Source: an uncultured Eubacterium sp.
GTDB taxonomy: Bacteria; Bacillota; Clostridia; Peptostreptococcales; Anaerovoracaceae
Direction of reading: 5' to 3'
NCBI GenBank assembly: GCA_900543485.1
Contig: UQRM01000020.1
Span: 1-41,279, forward strand
DNA: 41,279 bases
Both the position numbers and the translations under genes were made by a program. Positions 16,203-24,569 of the stretch are shown here, one piece after another; the stretch's first letter is position 1; every line of letters starts with the position of its first letter. Below the pieces are notes generated by a model. That model had not been told where the DNA came from. It worked only from the letters and a program-made list of their open reading frames with translations, and did not search any database.

Positions 16203-17639
16203 ATGAGAATTTTTGATACTAAAGTACAGGAAATAAAGTATATGGTCCTTATGGAGCTTGCATGGCAGACGTGGAGGGAAAACGATGCTTTCATGGTATT
16301 CAACGAGATAGCCGATGAGATCGTGAAAAAGGATGCTCCTCCGATGAGCTGCTGCATTTACAAGGACAGAGCTATCGTCGCAGAGAGGATAAGGATAGCT
16401 CTCGGAGGAAACAAGAACGACCCTAACATAATACAGGTCATAGACATAGCCTGCGATGAATGTCCGGAGGCAGGACACGTAGTGACGGATCTTTGCCGCG
16501 GATGTGTGGCTCACAGATGTTCAGACGCATGCAAGCTGGGGGCGATCACCTTTGACGATGAGCAGATGGCACACATAGACAAAGCGAAATGCGTGGAATG
16601 CGGGAAGTGCGCGGAAGTATGTCCTTACAGCGCCATTACCAACTTCAAGAGGCCATGTGAAAGGGCGTGCAAAGTAGACGCTATACATATGGCTAAAGAT
16701 GGTGTCGCTACGATAGACAGTGAAAAGTGCATATCGTGTGGTGCCTGTGTATATCAATGCCCGTTTGGCGCAACGCTGGATGTTTCCAGCATAACCGACG
16801 TCATCAAGACTATAATGGCCAGCGAAAACAATGAGAAATTCAAGGTCTACGCCGTAGTGGCGCCGGCTATCGCAAGCCAGTTCACTTACGCCAAGACGGG
16901 ACAGATAATAACCGCCATAAAGGAAGTGGGCTTCTACGGTGTGGAGGAGGCGGCGCTGGGCGCTGACATCGTCGCTTACAACGAAGCGGAAGAGCTACAG
17001 GAACGGGAACTGATGACATCATCCTGTTGCCCTGCCTTCGTACAGTATATCAAGACCAATTTCCCGGACATGGCTCAGTACATTTCAGAAAATCTGTCAC
17101 CTATGGCGGAAGCGGGAAAATTATTGAAAAAATACGATCCTGACTGCAAGGTAGTCTTCATCGGACCGTGTACCGCCAAGAAGGCAGAGATACGGGATCC
17201 GAAGGTAGGTCAGTACATCGATTATGTCCTTACCTTCGAGGAATTGCAGGCGCTCATCGACAGTAAGGATATAGAAGTGGAGAATCTGCCTGAGACTGAT
17301 CTCAGCACTGCGTCACCGTTCGGAAGGAACTTCGCCAGATCCGGCGGCGTGGCTGATGCAGTGACGGAAGCGGTAAAAGAGAGAAGTGGAGATGCAGTCA
17401 AAGTGGATCCTATCGTCTGCGATGGTATCGATCAGTGCAAGTCGGCACTGATGAGAGCGTCCCGCGGTGTGCTGCCTAACAACTTTATTGAGGGTATGGT
17501 CTGCGATGGAGGCTGTATAGGAGGCGCCGCATGTCTAACTCACGTTGATAAAGCCAACAGAAAGAAAATAGAGGCGTATGGTATCAGTGCCAAGATAAAG
17601 GAGATACAGACAGCTGTAGAGCAGGCAAACAACAGATAG
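16203..17639 (+). CDS. Monomeric [FeFe]-hydrogenase, group-B-like
   Basis: A 478-residue iron-sulfur protein. The N-terminal 100 residues include cysteines CDECPEAGH and CRGCVAHRCSDAC; two ferredoxin-like [4Fe-4S] sites follow (CVECGKCAEVCP; CISCGACVYQCP). The C-terminal catalytic domain shows three H-cluster motifs: TSSCCPAF (L1), GPCTAKKAEI (L2) and EGMVCDGGCIGGA (L3). L1 with an extra Ser and Cys-Cys-Pro-Ala-Phe, and lack of an NADH-binding subunit, point to group B hydrogenases of anaerobic Firmicutes, which probably oxidise ferredoxin and release H2; this group is poorly characterised. The ribosome site (AGTGAGG) is weak. No maturase genes hydE/F/G are in the window, and the gene is single, with its own promoter. 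Confidence 0.88.
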   Translation: MRIFDTKVQEIKYMVLMELAWQTWRENDAFMVFNEIADEIVKKDAPPMSCCIYKDRAIVAERIRIALGGNKNDPNIIQVIDIACDECPEAGHVVTDLCRGCVAHRCSDACKLGAITFDDEQMAHIDKAKCVECGKCAEVCPYSAITNFKRPCERACKVDAIHMAKDGVATIDSEKCISCGACVYQCPFGATLDVSSITDVIKTIMASENNEKFKVYAVVAPAIASQFTYAKTGQIITAIKEVGFYGVEEAALGADIVAYNEAEELQERELMTSSCCPAFVQYIKTNFPDMAQYISENLSPMAEAGKLLKKYDPDCKVVFIGPCTAKKAEIRDPKVGQYIDYVLTFEELQALIDSKDIEVENLPETDLSTASPFGRNFARSGGVADAVTEAVKERSGDAVKVDPIVCDGIDQCKSALMRASRGVLPNNFIEGMVCDGGCIGGAACLTHVDKANRKKIEAYGISAKIKEIQTAVEQANNR

Positions 17640-17728
17640 GCAGAATGACGACCGGCTTTTGCGGCGATTTTTCTAGCGGGAAGCATTGCACCGCAAAAGA
17701 GGTGAGTCATTTCGCAAAAAAGAAAAGC

Positions 17729-17757
17729 TTGCAATATTTCCATTCGTATGCTAACAT
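17729..17757 (+). promoter_or_regulatory. rpsO promoter
   Basis: TTGCAA, 17 bases, TAACAT, with an extended -10 TGC just before it. Confidence 0.6.
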
Positions 17758-17774
17758 TAATCGTTAGGATTTTA

Positions 17775-17820
17775 CCTGAGGCTTAGTCGGGCGAAACTCC
17801 GACGACGGCTCGGCCGCAGG
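17775..17820 (+). promoter_or_regulatory. Structured rpsO leader, possible S15 autoregulatory site
   Basis: The transcript can form a three-way junction: CCTG (17775) with CAGG (17817) outside, GTCGG with CCGAC and GGC with GCC inside. Ribosomal protein S15 represses its own mRNA through such junctions in several bacteria; the structure here is seen, the binding is inferred. Confidence 0.45.
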
Positions 17821-17844
17821 CGTATCATCATAAGGAGGAATGAA

Positions 17845-18111
17845 ATGATAACTACTGAAAAGAAAGCGGAAATCATCAAAGAGTACCAGAGAAAGGAAGG
17901 AGACACCGGTTCTCCTGAGGTTCAGATTGCTGTATTGACTTACAGGATAAACGATTTGAACGAGCATCTTAAGGTTCATAAGAAGGACCACCATTCGAGG
18001 AGAGGGCTCCTTAAGATGGTAGGTCAGAGAAGAAACCTTCTCAATTACCTAAAGGAGAAAGACCTGGAAAGGTACAGAGATCTTATTACTCGTTTAGGTT
18101 TGAGAAAGTAA
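17845..18111 (+). CDS. rpsO: 30S ribosomal protein S15
   Basis: An 88-residue protein with the standard S15 sequence: [34 protein letters not shown], then [10 protein letters not shown]15 binds the central domain of 16S rRNA early in 30S assembly and bridges to 23S rRNA. The start follows a strong AAGGAGG. The downstream neighbour is pnp, the classic bacterial order, but with its own terminator and promoter between. Confidence 0.98.
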   Translation: MITTEKKAEIIKEYQRKEGDTGSPEVQIAVLTYRINDLNEHLKVHKKDHHSRRGLLKMVGQRRNLLNYLKEKDLERYRDLITRLGLRK

Positions 18112-18128
18112 ATTAAACTTAAAAATTT

Positions 18129-18159
18129 AGGCGGGGCAGGAAATTCCCCGCCTATTTTT
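18129..18159 (+). terminator. rpsO terminator
   Basis: AGGCGGGG pairs with CCCCGCCT around a 9-base loop, then ATTTTTG. It is 17 bases after the rpsO stop. Confidence 0.88.
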
Positions 18160-18184
18160 GTATAGCGTAGGGGATACCGCTGAT

Positions 18185-18194
18185 GTGGTATACT
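18185..18194 (+). promoter_or_regulatory. Extended -10 promoter of pnp
   Basis: TGGTATACT (TGn plus TATACT), with no clear -35, lies about 50 bases before pnp. Confidence 0.45.
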
Positions 18195-18245
18195 TACATA
18201 ATTTCAAATCAGAAGGAAGAAATAAACAGGAGGTAGTTGTTTATT

Positions 18246-20345
18246 ATGAGGTTTACTGATTACAGAACATTCAAGACGGCTATAGGCGGAAAGCTGCTGC
18301 AGCTGGAGATCGGGAAGGTATGTGAAATGGCCAATGGACAGGTCATGGTCAGATATGGAGATACTGTCGTCAACGTTACGGCAGTGGCCTCCAAGGAGCC
18401 TAGGCCTGATATCGATTTTTTCCCGCTGTCATGTGATTTTGAAGAGAAAATGTATGCCGCCGGGAAGATTCCGGGAGGCTTTATCAAGAGGGAAGGACGT
18501 CCCAGCGAAAAAGCTATCCTTAATTCAAGGCTGATGGACAGGCCGCTGAGACCTCTGTTTCCTAAGGGGTTTTTCAACGACGTGCAGGTAGTAGCCACAG
18601 TCATGAGCGTGGATCTGGATGCGCCGACAGAGATAGCTGCTATGATAGGATCTTCGGTAGCGCTGGCTATATCGGATATTCCATGGGATGGTCCTACAGG
18701 ATCGGTCCTCATTGGTATGGTGGACGGTCAGTTTATCGTAAATCCGTCTCTCGCTCAGAGGGAGGAAAGCTCCATGCACCTGGTAGTGTCGGGAACGAAG
18801 GACGCTATCATGATGGTTGAAGCCGGAGCCAACGAAGTGCCGGAGGAGACTATCCTGGACGCCATCATGTTCGCTCACGAGGAGATAAAGAAAATCGTCG
18901 AATTCATCGAGGAGATAGTGAAAGAAGTCGGCAAGCCTAAGATGGAGCTGAATCTTTACAAGGTCCCTGAAGACATAGAGGCTGCTGTCAGAGAATATGC
19001 TGAAGACAAGATGAGGACCGCCATCCAGACTTACGATAAGATGGAAAGACTGGACAACATGGATGCGGTGGAAGCTGAGACCAAGGAGCATTTTGAGGAG
19101 ATATATCCGGAAAACGGCAAGGACATAGACAATGTGCTCTATGCTATAACCAAGGAACAGGTGAGAAGCCTGATCCTGGACGATGAGATAAGACCTGACA
19201 ACAGAAAGAGGACGGAAATCAGACCGATATGGTGTGAAACGGGAATACTCCCAAGGACCCACGGCTCCGGACTTTTCAAGAGAGGACAGACACAGGTCCT
19301 TTCCATAGCTACCCTGGGACCTCTCAGCGAAGCTCAGACCATAGACGGGATAACGGAACAGACGGAAAAGAGATACATGCATCACTATAACTTCCCGCCT
19401 TATTCAGTAGGCGAGGCCAGGCCGATGAGGAGCCCTGGAAGAAGAGAGATAGGGCATGGCGCGCTGGCTGAAAGAGCGTTGATACCGGTGCTGCCTGACG
19501 AAGAGGAATTCCCATATGCTATCAGAGTGGTTTCGGAAGTCCTCTCATCCAACGGATCCACATCGCAGGCATCGGTATGTGGAAGCTGTCTGGCGCTGAT
19601 GGATGCGGGAGTTCCTATCAAAGCCCCTGTTGCCGGCATTGCCATGGGACTTATCGAGCGAGTGGAAGAGGATGGAAGCAGCAAAATGGCTATTCTTTCC
19701 GATATACAGGGAATGGAAGACTTTTTGGGCGATATGGACTTCAAAGTGGCCGGAACGGCTAAGGGGGTCACAGCTATCCAGATGGATATCAAAGTCCATG
19801 GGCTTTCCAAGGAGGTGCTCCAGCAGGCTCTTCAGCAGGCATATGAAGGCAGGATGCATATAATGAAAGAGATGCTGGATGAGATATCCGAGCCTAGAGC
19901 AGAGCTGTCGCCGTATGCGCCTAGGATAATTTCCATGCAGATAGATCCTGACCAGATCAGAACGGTCATCGGTCCGGGAGGCAAGACCATCAACAAGATC
20001 ATCGCCGACACCGGGGTGAAGATAGATATCGATGACACAGGACTGGTATACATCGCGGCGCCGGATATGAAGTCGGCTGAAGCCGGAATGGCCGAGATCG
20101 AGCTGCTCATCAAGGAACCGGAACCTGGTGAGATATATGAAGGCAAAGTTACCAGGGTGATGCCGTTCGGCGCGTTTATCGAGATCCTTCCGGGCAAGGA
20201 AGGATTGCTCCACATTTCCAAGATGGCAAAGCATCGCGTGGAAAAGGTGGAAGACGAGATGAACGTAGGCGATACGGTGAAGGTGAAGGTGACCGAAATA
20301 GACAGCCAGAACAGGATCAACCTTTCCAGAAAAGAACTGCTGTAA
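18246..20345 (+). CDS. pnp: Polyribonucleotide nucleotidyltransferase (PNPase)
   Basis: A 699-residue protein with the full family layout: two RNase PH domains (about 10-140 and 310-450) separated by the helical linker, a KH domain near 555-615 ([14 protein letters not shown]) and an S1 domain at 620-699 ([20 protein letters not shown]). PNPase degrades RNA 3' to 5' using phosphate and can add tails; it acts in the cytosolic degradosome. I prefer ATG 18246 to TTG 18237 because TTG is only 3 bases from AGGAGG and the family begins near here; the 12-base spacing to ATG is slightly long, so the choice is not certain. Confidence 0.97.
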   Translation: MRFTDYRTFKTAIGGKLLQLEIGKVCEMANGQVMVRYGDTVVNVTAVASKEPRPDIDFFPLSCDFEEKMYAAGKIPGGFIKREGRPSEKAILNSRLMDRPLRPLFPKGFFNDVQVVATVMSVDLDAPTEIAAMIGSSVALAISDIPWDGPTGSVLIGMVDGQFIVNPSLAQREESSMHLVVSGTKDAIMMVEAGANEVPEETILDAIMFAHEEIKKIVEFIEEIVKEVGKPKMELNLYKVPEDIEAAVREYAEDKMRTAIQTYDKMERLDNMDAVEAETKEHFEEIYPENGKDIDNVLYAITKEQVRSLILDDEIRPDNRKRTEIRPIWCETGILPRTHGSGLFKRGQTQVLSIATLGPLSEAQTIDGITEQTEKRYMHHYNFPPYSVGEARPMRSPGRREIGHGALAERALIPVLPDEEEFPYAIRVVSEVLSSNGSTSQASVCGSCLALMDAGVPIKAPVAGIAMGLIERVEEDGSSKMAILSDIQGMEDFLGDMDFKVAGTAKGVTAIQMDIKVHGLSKEVLQQALQQAYEGRMHIMKEMLDEISEPRAELSPYAPRIISMQIDPDQIRTVIGPGGKTINKIIADTGVKIDIDDTGLVYIAAPDMKSAEAGMAEIELLIKEPEPGEIYEGKVTRVMPFGAFIEILPGKEGLLHISKMAKHRVEKVEDEMNVGDTVKVKVTEIDSQNRINLSRKELL

Positions 20346-20366
20346 GATGTGATAAGGGAAAATACG

Positions 20367-20407
20367 AACTCCGTGTAGATGGGGAACCATCCGCGCGGAG
20401 TTTTTTT
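20367..20407 (+). terminator. pnp terminator
   Basis: AACTCCG pairs with CGGAGTT around an inner TAGATGG/CCATC stem, followed by seven T. It ends the rpsO-pnp region before the sugar cluster. Confidence 0.88.
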
Positions 20408-20471
20408 GCGTATGGCGCTGAGCCGATGGAACTGTATGGGAAATGGGCCTTGCTTCCACTCTGGATTGAAT

Positions 20472-20537
20472 GAAAATGATTGAAAGTGAAATATTTTGAA
20501 AGAAAATGATTGACTTTGACTGAAAGTGTGCTATCAT
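20472..20537 (+). promoter_or_regulatory. fru operon promoter with repeated operator-like boxes
   Basis: TTGACT at 20510-20515 and TATCAT at 20532-20537 (16-base spacer) form the promoter. GAAAATGATTGA is repeated exactly at 20472 and 20502, and TGAAAGTG at 20481 and 20521. The second copy overlaps the -35, so a repressor bound there would block transcription. The adjacent DeoR-type regulator is the obvious binder. Confidence 0.7.
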
Positions 20538-20559
20538 TTAATCGTAAAGGAGAGCGGAC

Positions 20560-21306
20560 ATGTTACAGGAAGAGAGATTCAACAGAATATTAGCGGAGCT
20601 GGACTCCAATGGAGCAGTAAAGAGCGTAAAGCTGGCGGAACTGCTCGATGTCAGCGAATCTACTGTTCGACGTGACATAAATGAGCTGGATGCCAAAGGG
20701 CGTCTGAAAAAGGTGTTCGGCGGCGCGGTGCGGATAGGAAACGATGTAAGCACCTTTGAAGAGGATGTGGCGGCCAAATCACTTTATCACAGGACGGAGA
20801 AGGACGAGATCGCCAGATATGCGGCAGGACTCATCGAGGATGGCGACATGGTATATATAGATGCCGGGACAACTACGGAAAGGATGATAGATTATATCGA
20901 AAACCACAGCGCGACATACATGACCAACGGTATCGTTCATGCGCGTAAACTGGCGCTCCGCGGGTTCGAAGTAGGGATCGTCAGCGGCAGCGTGAAAGCT
21001 AAGACGCTTTCCATAATAGGGACAAGAGCGGTACAGTCCATGGCCAGCTATAATTTCACAAAGTGCTTCATGGGTACCAATGGTATAGATATCAAAAAAG
21101 GATTTACTACACCGGATCTGGATGAGGCCATGGTGAAAGAAGAAGCGGTGAAGCTGTCAAAGAACGTATATGTGCTGGCCGATTCGTCAAAATTCGAAAA
21201 AATATTTTCAGTGACATTCGCTAAATTGAAAGGAAGCTGTATTATTACCGACAAATTGCACAATGATTTATATAGAGAGTATGCTGCGATAAAGGAGGTG
21301 GACTGA
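20560..21306 (+). CDS. fruR: DeoR family regulator of fructose utilisation (FruR-like)
   Basis: A 248-residue DeoR protein: winged HTH at 5-58 (VKLAELLDVSESTVRRDINE) and a sugar-phosphate sensor domain (DAGTTTERMIDYI, MTNGIVHARKLA). DeoR proteins of this type are usually relieved by fructose-1-phosphate or a related sugar phosphate made by the PTS. It is first in the operon, two bases from fruK, and likely represses its own promoter through the repeats at 20472-20528. Start ATG 20560 follows AAAGGAGAG. Confidence 0.9.
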   Translation: MLQEERFNRILAELDSNGAVKSVKLAELLDVSESTVRRDINELDAKGRLKKVFGGAVRIGNDVSTFEEDVAAKSLYHRTEKDEIARYAAGLIEDGDMVYIDAGTTTERMIDYIENHSATYMTNGIVHARKLALRGFEVGIVSGSVKAKTLSIIGTRAVQSMASYNFTKCFMGTNGIDIKKGFTTPDLDEAMVKEEAVKLSKNVYVLADSSKFEKIFSVTFAKLKGSCIITDKLHNDLYREYAAIKEVD

Positions 21307-21307
21307 A

Positions 21308-22213
21308 ATGATATACACGGTGACGGTGAGTCCGGCCATCGACTATGTAGTCCATCTCGATTCCTTTGAAACTGGAGCCACCAACAGAACGACTGCTGAA
21401 GAATACTATTTCGGCGGGAAGGGTATAAATGTATCAAGGGTGCTCAAAGAACTGGGATTGTCCAGCGTGGCGTTGGGATTCGTAGGTGGCTTTACAGGGC
21501 AGGCTCTGGAGAAAGGGTTGAAGGATGCCGGTATCGAGACTGATTTCGTTCACGTCAGAGAAGGGGTGACGAGGATAAATGTCAAGATAAAAGCGGAAAA
21601 AGAGACAGAAATAAACGGGCAGGGAGCCATCCCTGACGACGGGGAATTGTGTCGGCTGACGAAAAAGCTGGAGAAAATGGAGAATGGCGATATTCTGATA
21701 ATATCGGGGAACATTCCGGCAGCTATGCCTCAGGACACTTATGACAGGCTGATGGATGCGGCAGGGGGCAAAGACATCAGGCTGATAGTAGATACCAATG
21801 GGGAACTGCTGGTGCGAGCTCTCAGATACAGGCCATTCCTGGTGAAGCCAAATCTGGAGGAGTTGAAAGGGATATTCGGAATGGAGATAACAGCGTATGA
21901 AGGCGCGTCCAGACTGAGGGAGAAAGGCGCGCGTAACGTAATAGTTTCTATGGGCGGCGACGGCGCAGTGCTGGCAGCTGAAGATGGAAACTGTTATGAA
22001 GCGGGAGTATGCAGTGGAGATGTGATAAACACCGTGGGATCGGGAGATTCTATGGTGGCGGGTTTCCTTGCGGGGTATATGGAGACGGGAGATTATCAGT
22101 ATGCCCTGGATATGGGAAGTGCAGCAGGCTCAGCCACGGCGATCTCGCCGGGATTGGCCGAAAGGGGTCTGATAGAGGCTTGCCTGGGAAAGTTGAGAAG
22201 AGCTGACAGGTGA
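21308..22213 (+). CDS. fruK: 1-phosphofructokinase (PfkB family)
   Basis: A 301-residue PfkB kinase with the family signatures YYFGGKGINVSRVLKELG near the N-terminus and the catalytic-base motif NTVGSGDSMVAGFLAGY near residue 240. It phosphorylates fructose-1-phosphate to fructose-1,6-bisphosphate with ATP. Tagatose-6-phosphate kinase is a close relative, but placement between a FruR-like regulator and a fructose EII supports FruK. It is preceded by AAAGGAGG inside the end of fruR, so translation is coupled. Confidence 0.93.
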   Translation: MIYTVTVSPAIDYVVHLDSFETGATNRTTAEEYYFGGKGINVSRVLKELGLSSVALGFVGGFTGQALEKGLKDAGIETDFVHVREGVTRINVKIKAEKETEINGQGAIPDDGELCRLTKKLEKMENGDILIISGNIPAAMPQDTYDRLMDAAGGKDIRLIVDTNGELLVRALRYRPFLVKPNLEELKGIFGMEITAYEGASRLREKGARNVIVSMGGDGAVLAAEDGNCYEAGVCSGDVINTVGSGDSMVAGFLAGYMETGDYQYALDMGSAAGSATAISPGLAERGLIEACLGKLRRADR

Positions 22214-22251
22214 TGACAGTGACCTGACAACGACCTGAAAGGAGTGTTAAA

Positions 22252-24231
22252 ATGCGTATAACCAATTTGCTCAGCAAAAAAGCCATAATGCTCAATGCGG
22301 ACATTACAGACAAAAATGAAGCAATCGAGGCACTTATCGAGATGCACGATAAGGCGGGCAATATTTCCAACAAGGAGAAGTACAGAGAGGATATCCTGGC
22401 CAGGGAAGCCGAAAGCACCACGGCTGTGGGTGAGGGAATAGCGATCCCGCACGCCAAAAGCGGGGCGGTGATCAAGCCGGGCCTCGCTGCCATGACGGTA
22501 AAGGACGGCATCGATTACGGGGCGCCGGACGGCAAGCCGTCTAACCTGTTATTCATGATAGCGGCACCTCAAAACGGAGATCTTCATCTGGAAGTATTGT
22601 CCAGACTCATGACTTTATTGATGGATCTTGAGCTGCGGAAAAAATTGCTGGCAGCCGGGACGAAAGATGAATTCCTGACTATAATAGATGAAGCGGAAGA
22701 CGCGAAATTCGGCGGCGAAAAGAAAGATGCCGGTGATGATGCTGACGGAATGGATGAGGCTGACCGAAAGGACGGCGATGAGACTGCTTCACAGCAGCGT
22801 CAGTACAAGGTGGTTGCTGTCACAGCATGTCCTACAGGAATCGCTCATACTTATATGGCGGCTGAGGCGCTGGAGCAGCAGGCGGCCAAGATGGGCGTAA
22901 AGATGAAAGTCGAGACCAACGGTTCAGGAGGCGCGCAGAACGTACTGACATCGGAGGAGATAAAGGAAGCTGATGGAGTTATAATCGCCGCTGACAAGAA
23001 CGTGGAAATGATGAGGTTCGATGGCAAACCGGTCTTGAAGACCCCTGTGTCAAGAGGGATAAATGAGCCGGAAGAGCTGATAAAGGCAGTCATAGATGGG
23101 AAAGCTCCTGTGTATAAGTATGAAGGCGGAAAGACGACAGACGTGGAAGCCGCTAAGGAGTCGACGGGAAGACAGATATACAAGCATCTGATGAATGGTG
23201 TTTCATACATGTTGCCATTCGTTATCGGCGGCGGAATAATGATGGCGCTGGCATTCCTGATAGATACTATAGCCGGAGCGCCGAGGGACGCCTCCTTTGG
23301 TACTTATACAGCGGCGGCGGCTTTCTTCAAGACTGTAGGCGGATATGCTTTCAGCTTTATGCTTCCGGTGCTGGCAGGGTATATCGCCAGGAGCATAGCC
23401 GACAGGCCGGGACTGGCAGTCGGATTCGTAGGGGGATATATAGCGACCATCGGATGTACATTCAGCCAGATCGCAGGCGACAGCACGGCGGTATCGGGTT
23501 TTCTGGGGGCATTGATCGCTGGATTTGCGGGAGGATATATCGTGCTCCTGTTGAGGAAGATCTTTTCTTTCCTGCCGAAATCTATCGAGAGCATGCTGCC
23601 GGTACTGATATTGCCGTTGCTGGGGATCATACTTATAGGCCTCTTCATGTGCGCCATAAATCCGGCAGTGGGTGCCCTAAACCAGTGGATAACCGATGTC
23701 CTCAACTCCATGGGAGAGACCAGCAAGATAATATTGGGATGTATCGTCGCCGGAATGATGGCCATAGACATGGGAGGGCCATTCAACAAAGCGGCCTATG
23801 TGTTTGGTACCGCAGCTATCACGACAGGTGGGTTTGACATCATGGCAGCTGTCATGATAGGAGGAATGGTACCGCCTATCGCTATAGCACTCTGCGCCAC
23901 ATTCTTCAAGAGGAAGTGGACTGCTACGGAACTGAAGTCGGCTCCTGTCAATTATGTAATGGGACTCTGCTTCATTACTGAAGGCGCCATACCGTATGCG
24001 GCTTCTGATCCCCTTAGGGTTATACCGTCCTGTATAGTAGGTTCGGCTATCGCCGGCGGTATATCAATGGCCTGCGGCTGTACTCTGAGAGCTCCCCACG
24101 GCGGTATCTTCGTATTCCCTGTAGTAGGAAATGTGATGGGATATGTGATAGCCCTGGTAGCGGGGGCAGTAGCAGGCATGATAATGCTGGCGCTCCTGAA
24201 GAAGAATGTAGCGGAAAAGGCGGCAGAATAA
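22252..24231 (+). CDS. fruA: PTS fructose-specific EIIABC
   Basis: A 659-residue fused transporter in the order A-B-C. EIIA (1-145) has the phosphorylated His in GEGIAIPHAKS; after an acidic linker rich in Asp/Lys (about 148-178), EIIB has the active Cys in VVAVTACPTGIAHTYMAAEA; EIIC from about 305 has some nine hydrophobic spans (YMLPFVIGGGIMMALAF). It takes up fructose while forming fructose-1-phosphate, the substrate of the upstream kinase. The start at ATG 22252 follows GGAG. The phosphate relay comes from EI and HPr encoded next door. Confidence 0.94.
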   Translation: MRITNLLSKKAIMLNADITDKNEAIEALIEMHDKAGNISNKEKYREDILAREAESTTAVGEGIAIPHAKSGAVIKPGLAAMTVKDGIDYGAPDGKPSNLLFMIAAPQNGDLHLEVLSRLMTLLMDLELRKKLLAAGTKDEFLTIIDEAEDAKFGGEKKDAGDDADGMDEADRKDGDETASQQRQYKVVAVTACPTGIAHTYMAAEALEQQAAKMGVKMKVETNGSGGAQNVLTSEEIKEADGVIIAADKNVEMMRFDGKPVLKTPVSRGINEPEELIKAVIDGKAPVYKYEGGKTTDVEAAKESTGRQIYKHLMNGVSYMLPFVIGGGIMMALAFLIDTIAGAPRDASFGTYTAAAAFFKTVGGYAFSFMLPVLAGYIARSIADRPGLAVGFVGGYIATIGCTFSQIAGDSTAVSGFLGALIAGFAGGYIVLLLRKIFSFLPKSIESMLPVLILPLLGIILIGLFMCAINPAVGALNQWITDVLNSMGETSKIILGCIVAGMMAIDMGGPFNKAAYVFGTAAITTGGFDIMAAVMIGGMVPPIAIALCATFFKRKWTATELKSAPVNYVMGLCFITEGAIPYAASDPLRVIPSCIVGSAIAGGISMACGCTLRAPHGGIFVFPVVGNVMGYVIALVAGAVAGMIMLALLKKNVAEKAAE

Positions 24232-24270
24232 TCGAATCAAATGGGACAATGGTGAACGGAGGATGAGAAG

Positions 24271-24537
24271 ATGGTATCTAAGAAGATGAAAGTAGTAAAT
24301 TCCCAGGGGTTTCATATGAGGCCGGTGACAGATCTGGTGAAAGCCATGGGCAAATATGATTCAGATGTAAAGATAATAGCCAAGGGAAATGAGATAAACG
24401 GAAAGAGCCTGATGGCTATCGTGGCAGCCTGTATAAAGTGCGGCGATGAGATCGAGATACAGTGTGAAGGCTCCGACGAGGAAGCGGCTCTCAATGAAGC
24501 TGCCGATATGATAGGATCGGGATTTGGTGAAGATTAG
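24271..24537 (+). CDS. ptsH: HPr phosphocarrier protein
   Basis: An 88-residue HPr. The phospho-acceptor His is in NSQGFHMRPVTDLVK, which differs from the common GIHARPAT by Met for Ala and Val for Ala. A serine in NGKSLMAIV sits at the regulatory Ser46 position of Gram-positive HPr. It passes phosphate from EI to EIIA. ATG 24271 follows GGAGGATG; an internal ATG at 24286 is a less likely start. Confidence 0.92.
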   Translation: MVSKKMKVVNSQGFHMRPVTDLVKAMGKYDSDVKIIAKGNEINGKSLMAIVAACIKCGDEIEIQCEGSDEEAALNEAADMIGSGFGED

Positions 24538-24569
24538 AGTAGATCGGAGGAAATCTGCGGAGGTGTAAC

